Positions 9,505-15,541 of a stretch of DNA of 21,027 nt are shown in pieces (position 1 is the stretch's first letter; the number at the start of each line of letters is the position of its first letter). The position numbers were made by a program, and so were the translations under genes. The stretch is from a virus. The stretch lies in IMG/VR virus record IMGVR_UViG_3300042878_000577, positions 1-21,027 of that record, one strand, 5' to 3'. The notes under the pieces were generated by a model. It made no database searches and was not told the DNA's origin. It saw nothing but the letters and a program-made list of their open reading frames with translations.

Positions 9505-9543
9505 AAAAAGAAAAAGATATTTTAATCAAGCTAAAAAAATTCA

Positions 9544-9966
9544 ATGCAAACACTAAGCCAAATTTATCAGATAATAACCGATGCAGTAAAGTTGCTACCA
9601 ACAATTTACAACATCCTACAAGTGCCAATCCAAAACATAATAGATGATAGCTTCGATGCTAAATTTCCATTGTGTAATATTGAGTACATAGGTAGTAACA
9701 ACAATGCAAATGAGGTTATTAGGACTTATAGAGTGCATATGTTGAAAGTGCAAAAGCAAAGTGATATTGATTTGAATAATATTATAGGCGAGTGTGAGAT
9801 AGACGCGCTAACTGCAATTAAGCAATTAGATTATACAAGCCAATTAAACTTGTATAATATAGATGCGAGTGGAATTACACCTGTAAGGCAATTTACTGCA
9901 GATTATACAGCAGGAGTTTACTTTGATGTAAATATTACCGAGATAAATAGCATAGATATTTGCTAA
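9544..9966 (+). CDS. Tail terminator / tail completion-like protein
   Basis: 140 aa. An N-terminal helix (MQTLSQIYQIITDAVKLLP) is followed by strands, including FPLCNIEYIGS and YRVHMLKVQK. The C-terminal pattern TADYTAGVYFDVNITEI resembles the last strands of phage tail terminator or neck proteins. Size, mixed alpha/beta pattern and position after the connector gene all fit a protein that caps the tail tube and joins it to the head. The start at 9544 is preceded by an A-rich stretch. A competing out-of-frame 50-codon frame starting at 9495 overlaps it and is judged spurious. Confidence 0.5.
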   Translation: MQTLSQIYQIITDAVKLLPTIYNILQVPIQNIIDDSFDAKFPLCNIEYIGSNNNANEVIRTYRVHMLKVQKQSDIDLNNIIGECEIDALTAIKQLDYTSQLNLYNIDASGITPVRQFTADYTAGVYFDVNITEINSIDIC

Positions 9967-9994
9967 TAATTATAAAAATTAATATATATAAAAA

Positions 9995-10321
9995 ATGGCA
10001 ACCTACTTACCAAAACAAGAATATACAATTACACGAATAGAAGGTAATGACTGCGACTTTGTCGTAGTTGTGCCAAATCTATTTCCATTAGCAGGGATTA
10101 CAGCGTGCCAATTTAAAGTAGAGGGTAGTAATGATGAATTGATTTTTAATAAAACAATGCCAACTATAACAATTGCAAGCCAAACTATAACGATACCAAT
10201 TGCAGCAACAGATACTGCAAATAAGAATGGTAAATATAGATGGGAGTTGCAGACTACAATAGGTGGTAAGATTACAACGATAGGACTAGGTGATTTCATC
10301 TTAATTAATAAGGTTATTTAA
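9995..10321 (+). CDS. Small beta-sandwich structural protein, BppU N-terminal-like
   Basis: 108 aa. The order of segments (IEGNDCDFVVVVPNLFPLAG, TACQFKVEGSNDELIFNKTM, TITIPIAATDTANKNGKYRW, IGLGDFILINKVI) matches the small beta-sandwich domains found at the N-terminus of baseplate upper proteins and related phage fibre adaptors. These have a D-F-x-V start, then a K-Y-x-W-E-L-Q strand and a final G-D-F strand. It abuts the collagen-like fibre gene with no gap, so it probably anchors or accompanies the fibre. No signal peptide. The function as a fibre adaptor is an inference. Confidence 0.5.
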   Translation: MATYLPKQEYTITRIEGNDCDFVVVVPNLFPLAGITACQFKVEGSNDELIFNKTMPTITIASQTITIPIAATDTANKNGKYRWELQTTIGGKITTIGLGDFILINKVI

Positions 10322-11830
10322 ATGGCAGATTTGATACTTGATTTATTGGTTGAGCAATCCGTACTCTTAAATTTAGGAGTAACGGAACAAGTATTTTTAA
10401 ATGCAGAGGGAACTTATGTAACAGTGCCTGGCCCTATTGGTGCAACTGGCCCACAAGGTGCGCAGGGCATACAAGGAATAACAGGTAATCAAGGAACACC
10501 AGGTGCGAATGGATTGGATGGCAATACAATTTTATTTGGCAACATAGCACCAGATAATTCATTAGGGATTGATGATAATTTTTACATTGATTTAATCACA
10601 TGGAACTTTTACCAAAAGAAATTAGGTGCATGGACATTGCAAGGTAAAATTAAAGGTGATAACGGAACGAATGGCACTAACGGAACAAACGGCACTAATG
10701 GAACAAACGGCACTAATGGTGTTGGTATAGTATCAATAGTTAGGACTAGTGGAACAGGTGCAGCAGGAACAACCGACACATACACAATAACTTACACCAA
10801 TGCAACCACATCAACATTCAATGTATATAATGGGGCGGATGGCGCGCAAGGTATTCAAGGCATACAAGGCATACAAGGCATACAAGGTGCAACGGGAGCA
10901 ACTGGTGCAACGGGTGCAACAGGTGCTGCAGGTGTAGGAGTGCCAACAGGTGGAACAGCAGGGCAAATATTAACTAAGATAGATGCTACTAACTATAATA
11001 CTTATTGGCAAGATAATTATGCAGATTGGACATCAGTTGTAAAGCATACTGTAAAGAATAATGGACTAGCAGGAACAATTACAAAAGGTACTCCAGTGTA
11101 TGTAACAGGTGCAGATGGTACTAATAAGCTAGTTGGTAAAGCTAGTAATACAAGTGACGCCACATCAAGTAAGACAATGGGATTGATGCAGTCTGATATT
11201 ACTACAAGTGGATCAACGCAAACAGGCTTTGTAATTACAGAGGGGTTGCTAGGGGGCTTAAATACAGCAGGGCAAACAGCAGGTGATCCAATTTGGTTGG
11301 GTGTAAATGGTGCGCTAATTTATGGATTGGCAAATAAGCCTTATGCACCAGCGCATTTAGTTTTCATTGGTATAGTTACTAAAGTAAGTGCAGGTAATGG
11401 TGAGATTTTTGTAAAGGTACAGAATGGCTTTGAATTAGAAGAAATTCACAATGTGGATTTGATAACTAATACGCCAACTAACAACCAATTATTAGCTTAC
11501 AATAGCACAACATCACTTTGGGCAAATAAAAGCGTTACAACTGCGGATATTGCAGCAAGTACCAATAAGAATTATGTTACCGATGCGCAAGCCGTAGTTA
11601 TTGGTAATACAAGCGGAACAAATAGCGGAGATAATGCTACAAATAGCCTATATAGTGGACTAGCTACAAGTAAGCAAGATACATTAACTTTAACAACAAC
11701 AGGAACAAGTGGCGCGGCTACTTTAGTTGGTGCAACATTGAACATCCCACAATATAGCGGTGGCGGTGGCGCAGGTGAGCCAGCTATACGAAAAGCACAA
11801 CCAAGAATAACAAGAGAAATTTACTATTAA
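10322..11830 (+). CDS. Collagen-like tail fibre protein
   Basis: 502 aa. A short N-terminus (1-35) leads into three G-x-y stretches: about 37-68 (GPIGATGPQGAQGIQG type), 113-133 (pure GTN repeats) and 171-205 (GIQ then GAT repeats), which should form trimeric collagen-like shafts. Between them, 69-112 and 134-170 look like small globular beta inserts. Residues about 235-380 (ADWTSVVKHTVKNNGLAG to NGEIFVKVQNGFELEEIHNV) form a conserved-looking domain that I recognise from fibres of environmental Bacteroidota phages. The C-terminus carries the phage-fibre phrase KNYVTDAQAVVIGNTSGTN and ends in a Gly-rich and basic tail. It probably contacts the host surface. It begins directly after the 108-aa gene. 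Confidence 0.8.
   Translation: MADLILDLLVEQSVLLNLGVTEQVFLNAEGTYVTVPGPIGATGPQGAQGIQGITGNQGTPGANGLDGNTILFGNIAPDNSLGIDDNFYIDLITWNFYQKKLGAWTLQGKIKGDNGTNGTNGTNGTNGTNGTNGVGIVSIVRTSGTGAAGTTDTYTITYTNATTSTFNVYNGADGAQGIQGIQGIQGIQGATGATGATGATGAAGVGVPTGGTAGQILTKIDATNYNTYWQDNYADWTSVVKHTVKNNGLAGTITKGTPVYVTGADGTNKLVGKASNTSDATSSKTMGLMQSDITTSGSTQTGFVITEGLLGGLNTAGQTAGDPIWLGVNGALIYGLANKPYAPAHLVFIGIVTKVSAGNGEIFVKVQNGFELEEIHNVDLITNTPTNNQLLAYNSTTSLWANKSVTTADIAASTNKNYVTDAQAVVIGNTSGTNSGDNATNSLYSGLATSKQDTLTLTTTGTSGAATLVGATLNIPQYSGGGGAGEPAIRKAQPRITREIYY
10661..10720 (+). repeat. 18-nt tandem repeat encoding GTN collagen-like triplets
   Basis: About 3.3 near-identical copies of an 18-nt unit (two G-T-N triplets each) lie within the fibre gene. 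They differ only by synonymous changes and can expand or contract in frame. Confidence 0.8.
10832..10933 (+). repeat. 9-nt tandem repeat encoding GIQ and GAT triplets
   Basis: Within the fibre gene, 9-nt units of the ggcatacaa type encode successive GIQ triplets and pass into related units encoding GAT triplets. This gives a second in-frame collagen-like shaft. Confidence 0.75.
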
Positions 11831-11842
11831 AAAAATTAAATT

Positions 11843-12253
11843 ATGGCAGCAGGAATAGATCCAATATACATAGCAGTCCCAGAGATAGGGTTTGGTGCAA
11901 ACTTAACCACAGCAAATACAGCAACAGATGGCACAGGAACGGTTAGCACATTGATGACCGCAGGGGCAAATGGTTCGTTTGTTGAAAAAATATTTGTAAG
12001 ACATTTAGGCACTAACGTGCAAACCGTAGTTAGAATATTTATTAATAATGGCGGTGCTAATTCCACAGCTGCAAATAATAGATTGATAAGAGAGATAACA
12101 GTACCAGCTAATTCTTTAAGTCAAACGGCTGCAAGTTTAGCAATTGATATTCCTATCAACATCCCTTTACAAGCAGGCTACTCATTATTGGCAACTAATG
12201 GTACTACCATTGCAGCAGGATTGGCTTTAACTACAATATACGGAGATTACTAA
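11843..12253 (+). CDS. Small beta-rich virion protein of unknown role
   Basis: 136 aa. The segments TAGANGSFVEKIFVRHLGTN, VVRIFINNGG, LIREITVPANSLS and NIPLQAGYSLLATNGT form a regular beta-strand series. The G-A-N-G-S/x-I-x-V-R and V-x-R-x-F-I-N pattern is one I recognise from small jelly-roll-like proteins next to fibre genes in environmental phages. It lies between the collagen-like fibre and the glycine-rich protein and overlaps the latter by 1 nt (TAATG), so the two are probably translationally coupled. A role in decoration, fibre attachment or receptor binding is possible but not shown by the sequence. Confidence 0.5.
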   Translation: MAAGIDPIYIAVPEIGFGANLTTANTATDGTGTVSTLMTAGANGSFVEKIFVRHLGTNVQTVVRIFINNGGANSTAANNRLIREITVPANSLSQTAASLAIDIPINIPLQAGYSLLATNGTTIAAGLALTTIYGDY

Positions 12254-13125
12254 TGTTAGGTTTAACTTATAAAGATAATTTTAGTAGGGTTTTTGATTAC
12301 ACCGGCGATTTTGAAGCCTTTGTAATTCCAAAAAATGCAACGATGTTGCACATTTGGGCAATTGGTGCAGGCGGTCCAGGTGGCTTTGGGTTTTCAAGAG
12401 CCGCAGGGTTGCCTGGTGGTGGTGGTGGTGGCGGTGCGACAGGTGCGATAGTTACAATGCTAGTGCCTACTAGATTTTTGCCACCAACTCTATACATATA
12501 TGTTGGTGGTGGTTTAGGAAATACAGGTGGCAGAACATGGGTATCTTATCGTAGATACGATAGTCCAAATAATACAATTGCAGATAGTTTACTACTTGCC
12601 AATTTTGGTAGTAGTGGCGGTGCAGGTAGCGCAATAGGACCAGGTTCAGCCGGTGCGATTAATAGCTATGGCTTAGCAAATAATCTATATGCAGGATTAG
12701 GAACATTGACAATAACAGTAGGAACAGGTGGCAGTTTAGGTGGGGCGCATACAGGCGCAATTGGTGGGGCGATAAACGCATTTTCTGGTAATGGTGCGCC
12801 ATTCACAGGTGGTGCAGGTGGTGCAGGGTGTACTACAACTGACTTTACAGGTGGTATTATTCAAAACAACGCTAACGCGCAACAACACGCAGGATTTACA
12901 ATAGCAGGCGGTGCATCAGGTGGCGGTGATGGACTAAATGGGTTACAATTTGATGAGCCATTTACTTGTTATGGTGGCTCTGGTGGTGGTAGTAATAATA
13001 GTGGTGTAGGTGGTAAAGGTGGAGATGGTGCTATTGGATGCGGTGGCGGTGGCGGTGGCGCAGGAGTTACAGGTGGTGCAGGTGGTAGAGGCGGTAATGG
13101 CAGAGTGGTTATAACATGGTTCTAA
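12253..13125 (+). CDS. Glycine-rich adhesin-like tail protein
   Basis: 290 aa, extremely Gly-rich. The N-terminus (FDYTGDFEAFVIPKNATMLH followed by IWAIGAGGPGG) matches the beta-strand start of phage glycine-rich domains (F-x-x-T-G-x-x-x-F-x-V-P). The middle and C-terminus hold repeated poly-Gly runs (about 55-61, 244-247, 264-269) separated by short variable loops. It closes with GGRGGNGRVVITWF, the usual final strand of this domain type. Such proteins resemble polyglycine-helix adhesins, whose loops determine receptor choice, so it is a candidate host-range determinant. It overlaps the previous gene by 1 nt. The adhesin role is inferred from family resemblance and its place beside the fibre gene. 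Confidence 0.65.
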   Translation: MLGLTYKDNFSRVFDYTGDFEAFVIPKNATMLHIWAIGAGGPGGFGFSRAAGLPGGGGGGGATGAIVTMLVPTRFLPPTLYIYVGGGLGNTGGRTWVSYRRYDSPNNTIADSLLLANFGSSGGAGSAIGPGSAGAINSYGLANNLYAGLGTLTITVGTGGSLGGAHTGAIGGAINAFSGNGAPFTGGAGGAGCTTTDFTGGIIQNNANAQQHAGFTIAGGASGGGDGLNGLQFDEPFTCYGGSGGGSNNSGVGGKGGDGAIGCGGGGGGAGVTGGAGGRGGNGRVVITWF

Positions 13126-13150
13126 AAAAATAAAAAATAAATATACAAAA

Positions 13151-13414
13151 ATGGAGAATTTACAATATCAAACAGAGGTAAACAATTACATTGATAATCT
13201 TGTAATTAAGTTACAAAAGGATTGCCCAGAAAAAAGCATCTCAAGAAATGAATTTAAAAATGCTGTGCTAACTTTTACAAGTGAAAAAGAATTAAATGAT
13301 TATTTAGTTTTTTCAGCAACGCAATCTGTATCAATCAAAGATGCTTTTATTTGCGCGGATGCATTCTTTGAATTAAGATGGGCAAATTTAATTGAACTAA
13401 TAAATTTAAAATAA
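13151..13414 (+). CDS. Hypothetical protein, 87 aa
   Basis: I do not recognise a family. The protein is soluble-looking and helical, with an amphipathic N-terminus (residues 1-25), two central cysteines (one at about 25, one at about 68) and an aromatic C-terminal helix (AFFELRWANLIELINLK). It is separated from the glycine-rich gene by a 25-nt A-rich gap and from the holin-like gene by 1 nt. That suggests it is transcribed with the lysis genes. It could be a fibre chaperone or a lysis accessory protein; neither is supported by a motif. Confidence 0.5.
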   Translation: MENLQYQTEVNNYIDNLVIKLQKDCPEKSISRNEFKNAVLTFTSEKELNDYLVFSATQSVSIKDAFICADAFFELRWANLIELINLK

Positions 13415-13415
13415 A

Positions 13416-13688
13416 ATGAAACAAGAAAAACATTTCATGCAATCAAAGACCATAATTTTTAACTTTGTATTTTTAGCCTTAGCAATGTTTGATAGAACAT
13501 TCTTTGAAACATTGGGAGTAGGACCAGAAGCTATCCCAAAGATAGAAGTTATATTGGTTAAGATTTGTGCAATAGGTAACTTAGCATTGCGATATTTTGG
13601 AGATGGAACGCAAATTAAAAAGATAACAGGCGATGACCAAGAAACTAAATCTTTAGTAATGGTCATGGCATTTATATTAGCTTTGTAA
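13416..13688 (+). CDS. Holin-like small membrane protein
   Basis: 90 aa. Hydrophobic segments are visible at about 12-28 (IIFNFVFLALAMF), 43-60 (KIEVILVKICAIGNLALRYF) and 78-90 (SLVMVMAFILAL), with charged stretches between. The QSKTIIFN start after a short charged N-terminus is typical of small Bacteroidota phage holins. It would form pores in the inner membrane that release the endolysin and time lysis. The M15 endolysin gene lies one small gene downstream, and all are closely spaced (1-2 nt gaps or a 4-nt overlap). The third hydrophobic segment reaches the C-terminus with no charged tail. The holin call is from topology and location. Confidence 0.6.
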   Translation: MKQEKHFMQSKTIIFNFVFLALAMFDRTFFETLGVGPEAIPKIEVILVKICAIGNLALRYFGDGTQIKKITGDDQETKSLVMVMAFILAL

Positions 13689-13690
13689 TT

Positions 13691-13963
13691 ATGAACACAT
13701 TAGAAATAAACGATGCTGTAATAGACGCAATAGGAAGCGAATACAGCGATAAGGAATTATTTGACAAGCATTTCAACATTGCACTAAATAGAGTGCCTAA
13801 AAATGCACCTAAAGACCTTATAATAAGTATTATGGTAACTTATATGCAATCAATGTTAAATGATTACGCAAATACAAGTGCTAAAACTAAAGGCGGTAAG
13901 GTAGCAAGGATAATAGCAAATATTGGTAGTAAGATTTTACCATTTATAAAATTTAAAAAATGA
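13691..13963 (+). CDS. Hypothetical protein in the lysis cassette, 90 aa
   Basis: No recognised family. It is predicted soluble and helical, with a moderately hydrophobic stretch (KDLIISIMVTYMQSMLNDY, about 46-64) and a basic, amphipathic C-terminus (residues 68-90, KTKGGKVARIIANIGSKILP). The gene starts 2 nt after the holin-like gene and overlaps the endolysin start by 4 nt (ATGA), so it is probably translationally coupled to the endolysin. The amphipathic cationic tail could bind membranes, which would fit a spanin-like, antiholin or release-factor role. That is speculation; no lipobox or N-terminal signal sequence is seen. Confidence 0.5.
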   Translation: MNTLEINDAVIDAIGSEYSDKELFDKHFNIALNRVPKNAPKDLIISIMVTYMQSMLNDYANTSAKTKGGKVARIIANIGSKILPFIKFKK

Positions 13964-14466
13964 TAAAAACAACAACACCAGCGCAAACACCTTTATTTAC
14001 ATTGGTAGATAAGCCAAGTATGGATAAGATAAATAAATTGCATCCATTTGTACGAAATGAAGTAAAGGTAATTATTCAGGAGTGCAATACATTATTAACA
14101 GGCAGAGCAAAAGTAAGAGTTGCACAAGGTTTTAGAACATTCGCAGAACAAGATGCTTTGTTTGCACAAAGACCAAAGGTAACCAATAGTCGTGGCGGTC
14201 AATCAATCCATAATTATGGCTTCGCAGTTGATATAGTTTTAATTATAGACGGCAAAGAAGCTAGTTGGGATGTAAATAAAGATTGGGATGGAGACAAGAA
14301 AAGTGATTGGATGGAGTGCGTGAATGTATTTAAAAAACATGGATGGAATTGGGGCGGTGATTGGAAAAGTTTTAAAGACATGCCACATTTTGATAAGGCA
14401 GGTTTTTCAGATTGGAAAGCATTGAGTAAGTATAGACGCGATGCCAATGGTTATGTAATTTTTTAG
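13960..14466 (+). CDS. Endolysin, M15 family (L-alanyl-D-glutamate / D-Ala-D-Ala type) peptidase
   Basis: 168 aa. A single zinc peptidase domain with the M15 signature: Arg59 in GFRTFAEQ, the SxHxxGxAxD motif (His84 and Asp91 in SIHNYGFAVDI) and the third zinc ligand His143 in MPHF, preceded by a WGGDW segment. It would cut peptidoglycan stem peptides to lyse the host. The length matches single-domain phage M15 endolysins, with no extra wall-binding domain and no signal peptide, so release should depend on the holin-like protein upstream. It is the last gene of the late unit and is followed by an intrinsic terminator at 14501-14527. Confidence 0.9.
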   Translation: MIKTTTPAQTPLFTLVDKPSMDKINKLHPFVRNEVKVIIQECNTLLTGRAKVRVAQGFRTFAEQDALFAQRPKVTNSRGGQSIHNYGFAVDIVLIIDGKEASWDVNKDWDGDKKSDWMECVNVFKKHGWNWGGDWKSFKDMPHFDKAGFSDWKALSKYRRDANGYVIF

Positions 14467-14500
14467 TTAGGTTAGTATTTTTCATAGTTTATAAGACAAG

Positions 14501-14527
14501 AGAGCGTGCCAATTGGTGCGCTTTTTT
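14501..14527 (+). terminator. Intrinsic terminator closing the late (structural/lysis) unit
   Basis: The arms 14504-14510 and 14515-14521 pair over 7 bp (two G-T wobbles) around an AATT loop, extended by A-T pairs, and are followed by six Ts. It lies 35-60 nt after the endolysin stop. Confidence 0.8.
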
Positions 14528-14566
14528 GTTGTATAGTCAAAATTTATAGGATATAAATAAAATATA

Positions 14567-14599
14567 TTTGATTTATCTAAATATATATTTGTATATTTG
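14567..14599 (+). promoter_or_regulatory. Bacteroidota-type promoter for the 85-aa gene
   Basis: TATATTTG at 14592-14599 matches the -7 consensus TAnnTTTG exactly. TTTG at 14567-14570 matches the -33 element, and the 21-nt spacing is within the known range. It drives transcription rightward from about 14605, just after the late-unit terminator. Confidence 0.75.
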
Positions 14600-14636
14600 C
14601 ATTATAAAAGTAATCAAAAAAACAAAAAAAGAAATT

Positions 14637-14894
14637 ATGAAAAAGTACAATTTTAACAATAGCGAAGCAACAGTTTATTATGCTGGAAGTTTATTATCAG
14701 GTTATGGGCATCACAAAATAACTGTTGAAATGGAATGCAATGGTGAATATAAAAAGTTTACTGCAACTACTAATGATATGCGGGGATTAGATGCAGCTAA
14801 AGAATTAGACCGTCAAGATAAATACGATGCACTTTATGAATTAATAGCTAGTTATATTAATGAAGAAATATTAAATTGGGTAATAGATTTATAA
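14637..14894 (+). CDS. Hypothetical early protein, 85 aa
   Basis: No named family. The start at 14637 (MKKYNFNNSEATVYYAG) is preferred over an upstream ATG-less extension because the promoter -7 element and predicted transcription start (about 14605) lie inside any longer frame. The protein has an N-terminal beta part (HKITVEMECNGEYKKFTATT, about 26-45) and a C-terminal acidic helix pair (DAAKELDRQDKYDALYELIA onward). This alpha/beta pattern is familiar from small early proteins of Bacteroidota phages, but I know of no function. It is the first gene after the late-unit terminator, has its own promoter, and is flanked by a 14-nt inverted repeat. An AT hairpin (14883-14901) overlaps its end. 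Confidence 0.55.
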   Translation: MKKYNFNNSEATVYYAGSLLSGYGHHKITVEMECNGEYKKFTATTNDMRGLDAAKELDRQDKYDALYELIASYINEEILNWVIDL

Positions 14895-14905
14895 AATCTA
14901 TATCC

Positions 14906-14954
14906 TATAAATAAAATAAATAATAATTAATAAATATATATTTGTATATTTGCA
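14906..14954 (+). promoter_or_regulatory. Second Bacteroidota-type promoter, near-duplicate of the first
   Basis: TATATTTG at 14945-14952 is an exact -7 element. The 24 nt at 14931-14954 are identical to 14578-14601 of the upstream promoter, and 14906-14918 repeats 14552-14564. The -33 position here is weaker because the TTTG is lost. It would transcribe the 44-aa gene and the following early genes. Confidence 0.65.
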
Positions 14955-14972
14955 ATATCAAAATAAAAAAAC

Positions 14973-15107
14973 ATGAGTAAAAAATTAGGCAGACCAACCA
15001 AGTACAAAAAACCTTTAATAGTTGTTACATTGCAAGTACCAGAAGGAGAAAAAGCACAGATACAACTAGCAGCAAAAAAACTAAGAGAAAAAAATTTAAA
15101 AAATTAA
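14973..15107 (+). CDS. Small basic protein, partial ribbon-helix-helix-like, 44 aa
   Basis: A short gene 20 nt after a strong promoter, with an A-rich start context. It encodes 44 residues: a GRPTKYKKP basic arm, a beta strand (LIVVTLQVPEGE), then one helix (KAQIQLAAKKLREKNLKN). The arm-strand-helix order resembles the first half of an Arc/MetJ-type ribbon-helix-helix DNA-binding protein, but the second helix is missing or very short. It may dimerise and bind DNA as an early regulator; this is inferred from pattern only. The next gene starts 14 nt downstream. The small size leaves some doubt that it is translated, although the promoter and start context support it. Confidence 0.5.
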   Translation: MSKKLGRPTKYKKPLIVVTLQVPEGEKAQIQLAAKKLREKNLKN

Positions 15108-15121
15108 AAACAAAAAAAATC

Positions 15122-15451
15122 ATGACAAAAGCAATCCAACAACAAAAAGAATTATTAACAACGGCACTAACACATTTAGATGCTATTGAAAGACGCGAAA
15201 CACTTTACAAGGCTGCATCTATACCATCTTTAAAAGCAAGCTATAAATGTTTATTAGAGATTAGCCAGATCCAATATGCGGAAACTATGGCGGCTCTACA
15301 TTTAGTTATATCTGAATTTGCACATAGCGATGTAAAAGAAAGTGATGCAGATTTATTAAAAAATGTAGATACTTTCATGCAGCAGATACACCAATCTAAA
15401 GAGGGGTTTATTCACGATGCAAAATTATTTTTCGAGGCTGAAAATAGATAA
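15122..15451 (+). CDS. Hypothetical helical early protein, 109 aa
   Basis: No recognised family. Almost entirely helical, with heptad-like spacing of Leu/Ile (QQKELLTTALTHLDAIERRE onward), consistent with a small coiled-coil or helical bundle. Two segments rich in charged residues flank a central hydrophobic helix (YAETMAALHLVISEFAH). The 20 nt around the start codon are identical to those around the start of the helicase-methyltransferase gene, which supports this start. Its stop codon overlaps the T-run of a terminator-like hairpin that reads on the - strand. Probably an accessory early gene; no function can be assigned. Confidence 0.55.
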   Translation: MTKAIQQQKELLTTALTHLDAIERRETLYKAASIPSLKASYKCLLEISQIQYAETMAALHLVISEFAHSDVKESDADLLKNVDTFMQQIHQSKEGFIHDAKLFFEAENR

Positions 15452-15483
15452 AAAAAATAGGCGCAGTAAATACGCTGCGCCTA
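15450..15483 (-). terminator. Minus-strand intrinsic terminator
   Basis: A 9-bp perfect stem (15458-15466 with 15475-15483, six G-C pairs, 8-nt loop) is followed on the - strand by eight Ts (15457 down to 15450). On the + strand no T-run follows, so the signal reads only leftward. Confidence 0.65.
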
Positions 15484-15511
15484 CAAACAAAAAGTGCAAT
15501 CATGACATTGC
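15450..15511 (-). ncRNA. Candidate minus-strand small RNA, about 60 nt
   Basis: Read on the - strand, a TACTTTTG -7-like element is followed by an 8-bp hairpin (arms 15493-15500 and 15507-15514). After it comes a 9-bp GC-rich hairpin (15458-15466 / 15475-15483) with eight Ts. These are the parts of a compact transcription unit in a gap between two + strand genes. The extent is estimated from the promoter position and the T-run. No reading frame is evident. Confidence 0.35.
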
Positions 15512-15515
15512 ACTG

Positions 15516-15523
15516 CAAAAGTA
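15516..15523 (-). promoter_or_regulatory. Candidate minus-strand promoter -7 element
   Basis: The - strand reads TACTTTTG, an exact TAnnTTTG match followed by C. A weak TTTA lies about 22 nt upstream at the -33 position. It faces the hairpin-terminator pair at 15450-15514. Confidence 0.4.
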
Positions 15524-15541
15524 CAACTAAAAAATTAAAAT

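Larger units (their letters stand above)
14542..14912. repeat. 14-nt inverted repeat flanking the 85-aa gene
   Basis: A perfect 14-nt inverted pair (arms 14542-14555 and 14899-14912) lies about 37 and 33 nt upstream of the two -7 elements. The sequence is AT-rich with two central GG/CC pairs. It could be a pair of operator half-sites or a trace of a promoter duplication. Confidence 0.6.

Noticed and set aside
9266-9628. 120-codon minus-strand frame, and other minus-strand frames over 60 codons (for example 4979-5296, 6687-7022, 18231-18566)
   Set aside because: All lie opposite well-supported + strand genes, have compositions typical of antisense shadows and show no recognisable domains or start context.
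9495-9647. 50-codon + strand frame between the connector and tail-terminator-like genes
   Set aside because: It overlaps both neighbours out of frame, has low-complexity content and no family resemblance.
10661-10933. Non-coding satellite or CRISPR-like repeats
   Set aside because: The repeats are multiples of 9 nt, in frame, and encode collagen-like G-x-y triplets of the fibre.
12253-13125. PE-PGRS-like or cell-wall glycine-rich host protein
   Set aside because: No PE domain or signal peptide is present. The N- and C-terminal strands match phage glycine-rich tail domains and the gene is embedded in a fibre module.
14568-14636. Longer form of the 85-aa protein starting at 14568
   Set aside because: The extension encloses the promoter -7 element and the predicted transcription start, and encodes an unlikely Ile/Tyr/Lys-rich stretch.
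14883-14901. Terminator at the end of the 85-aa gene
   Set aside because: The 8-bp stem has only one G-C pair and is not followed by a T-run, so it is unlikely to stop transcription.
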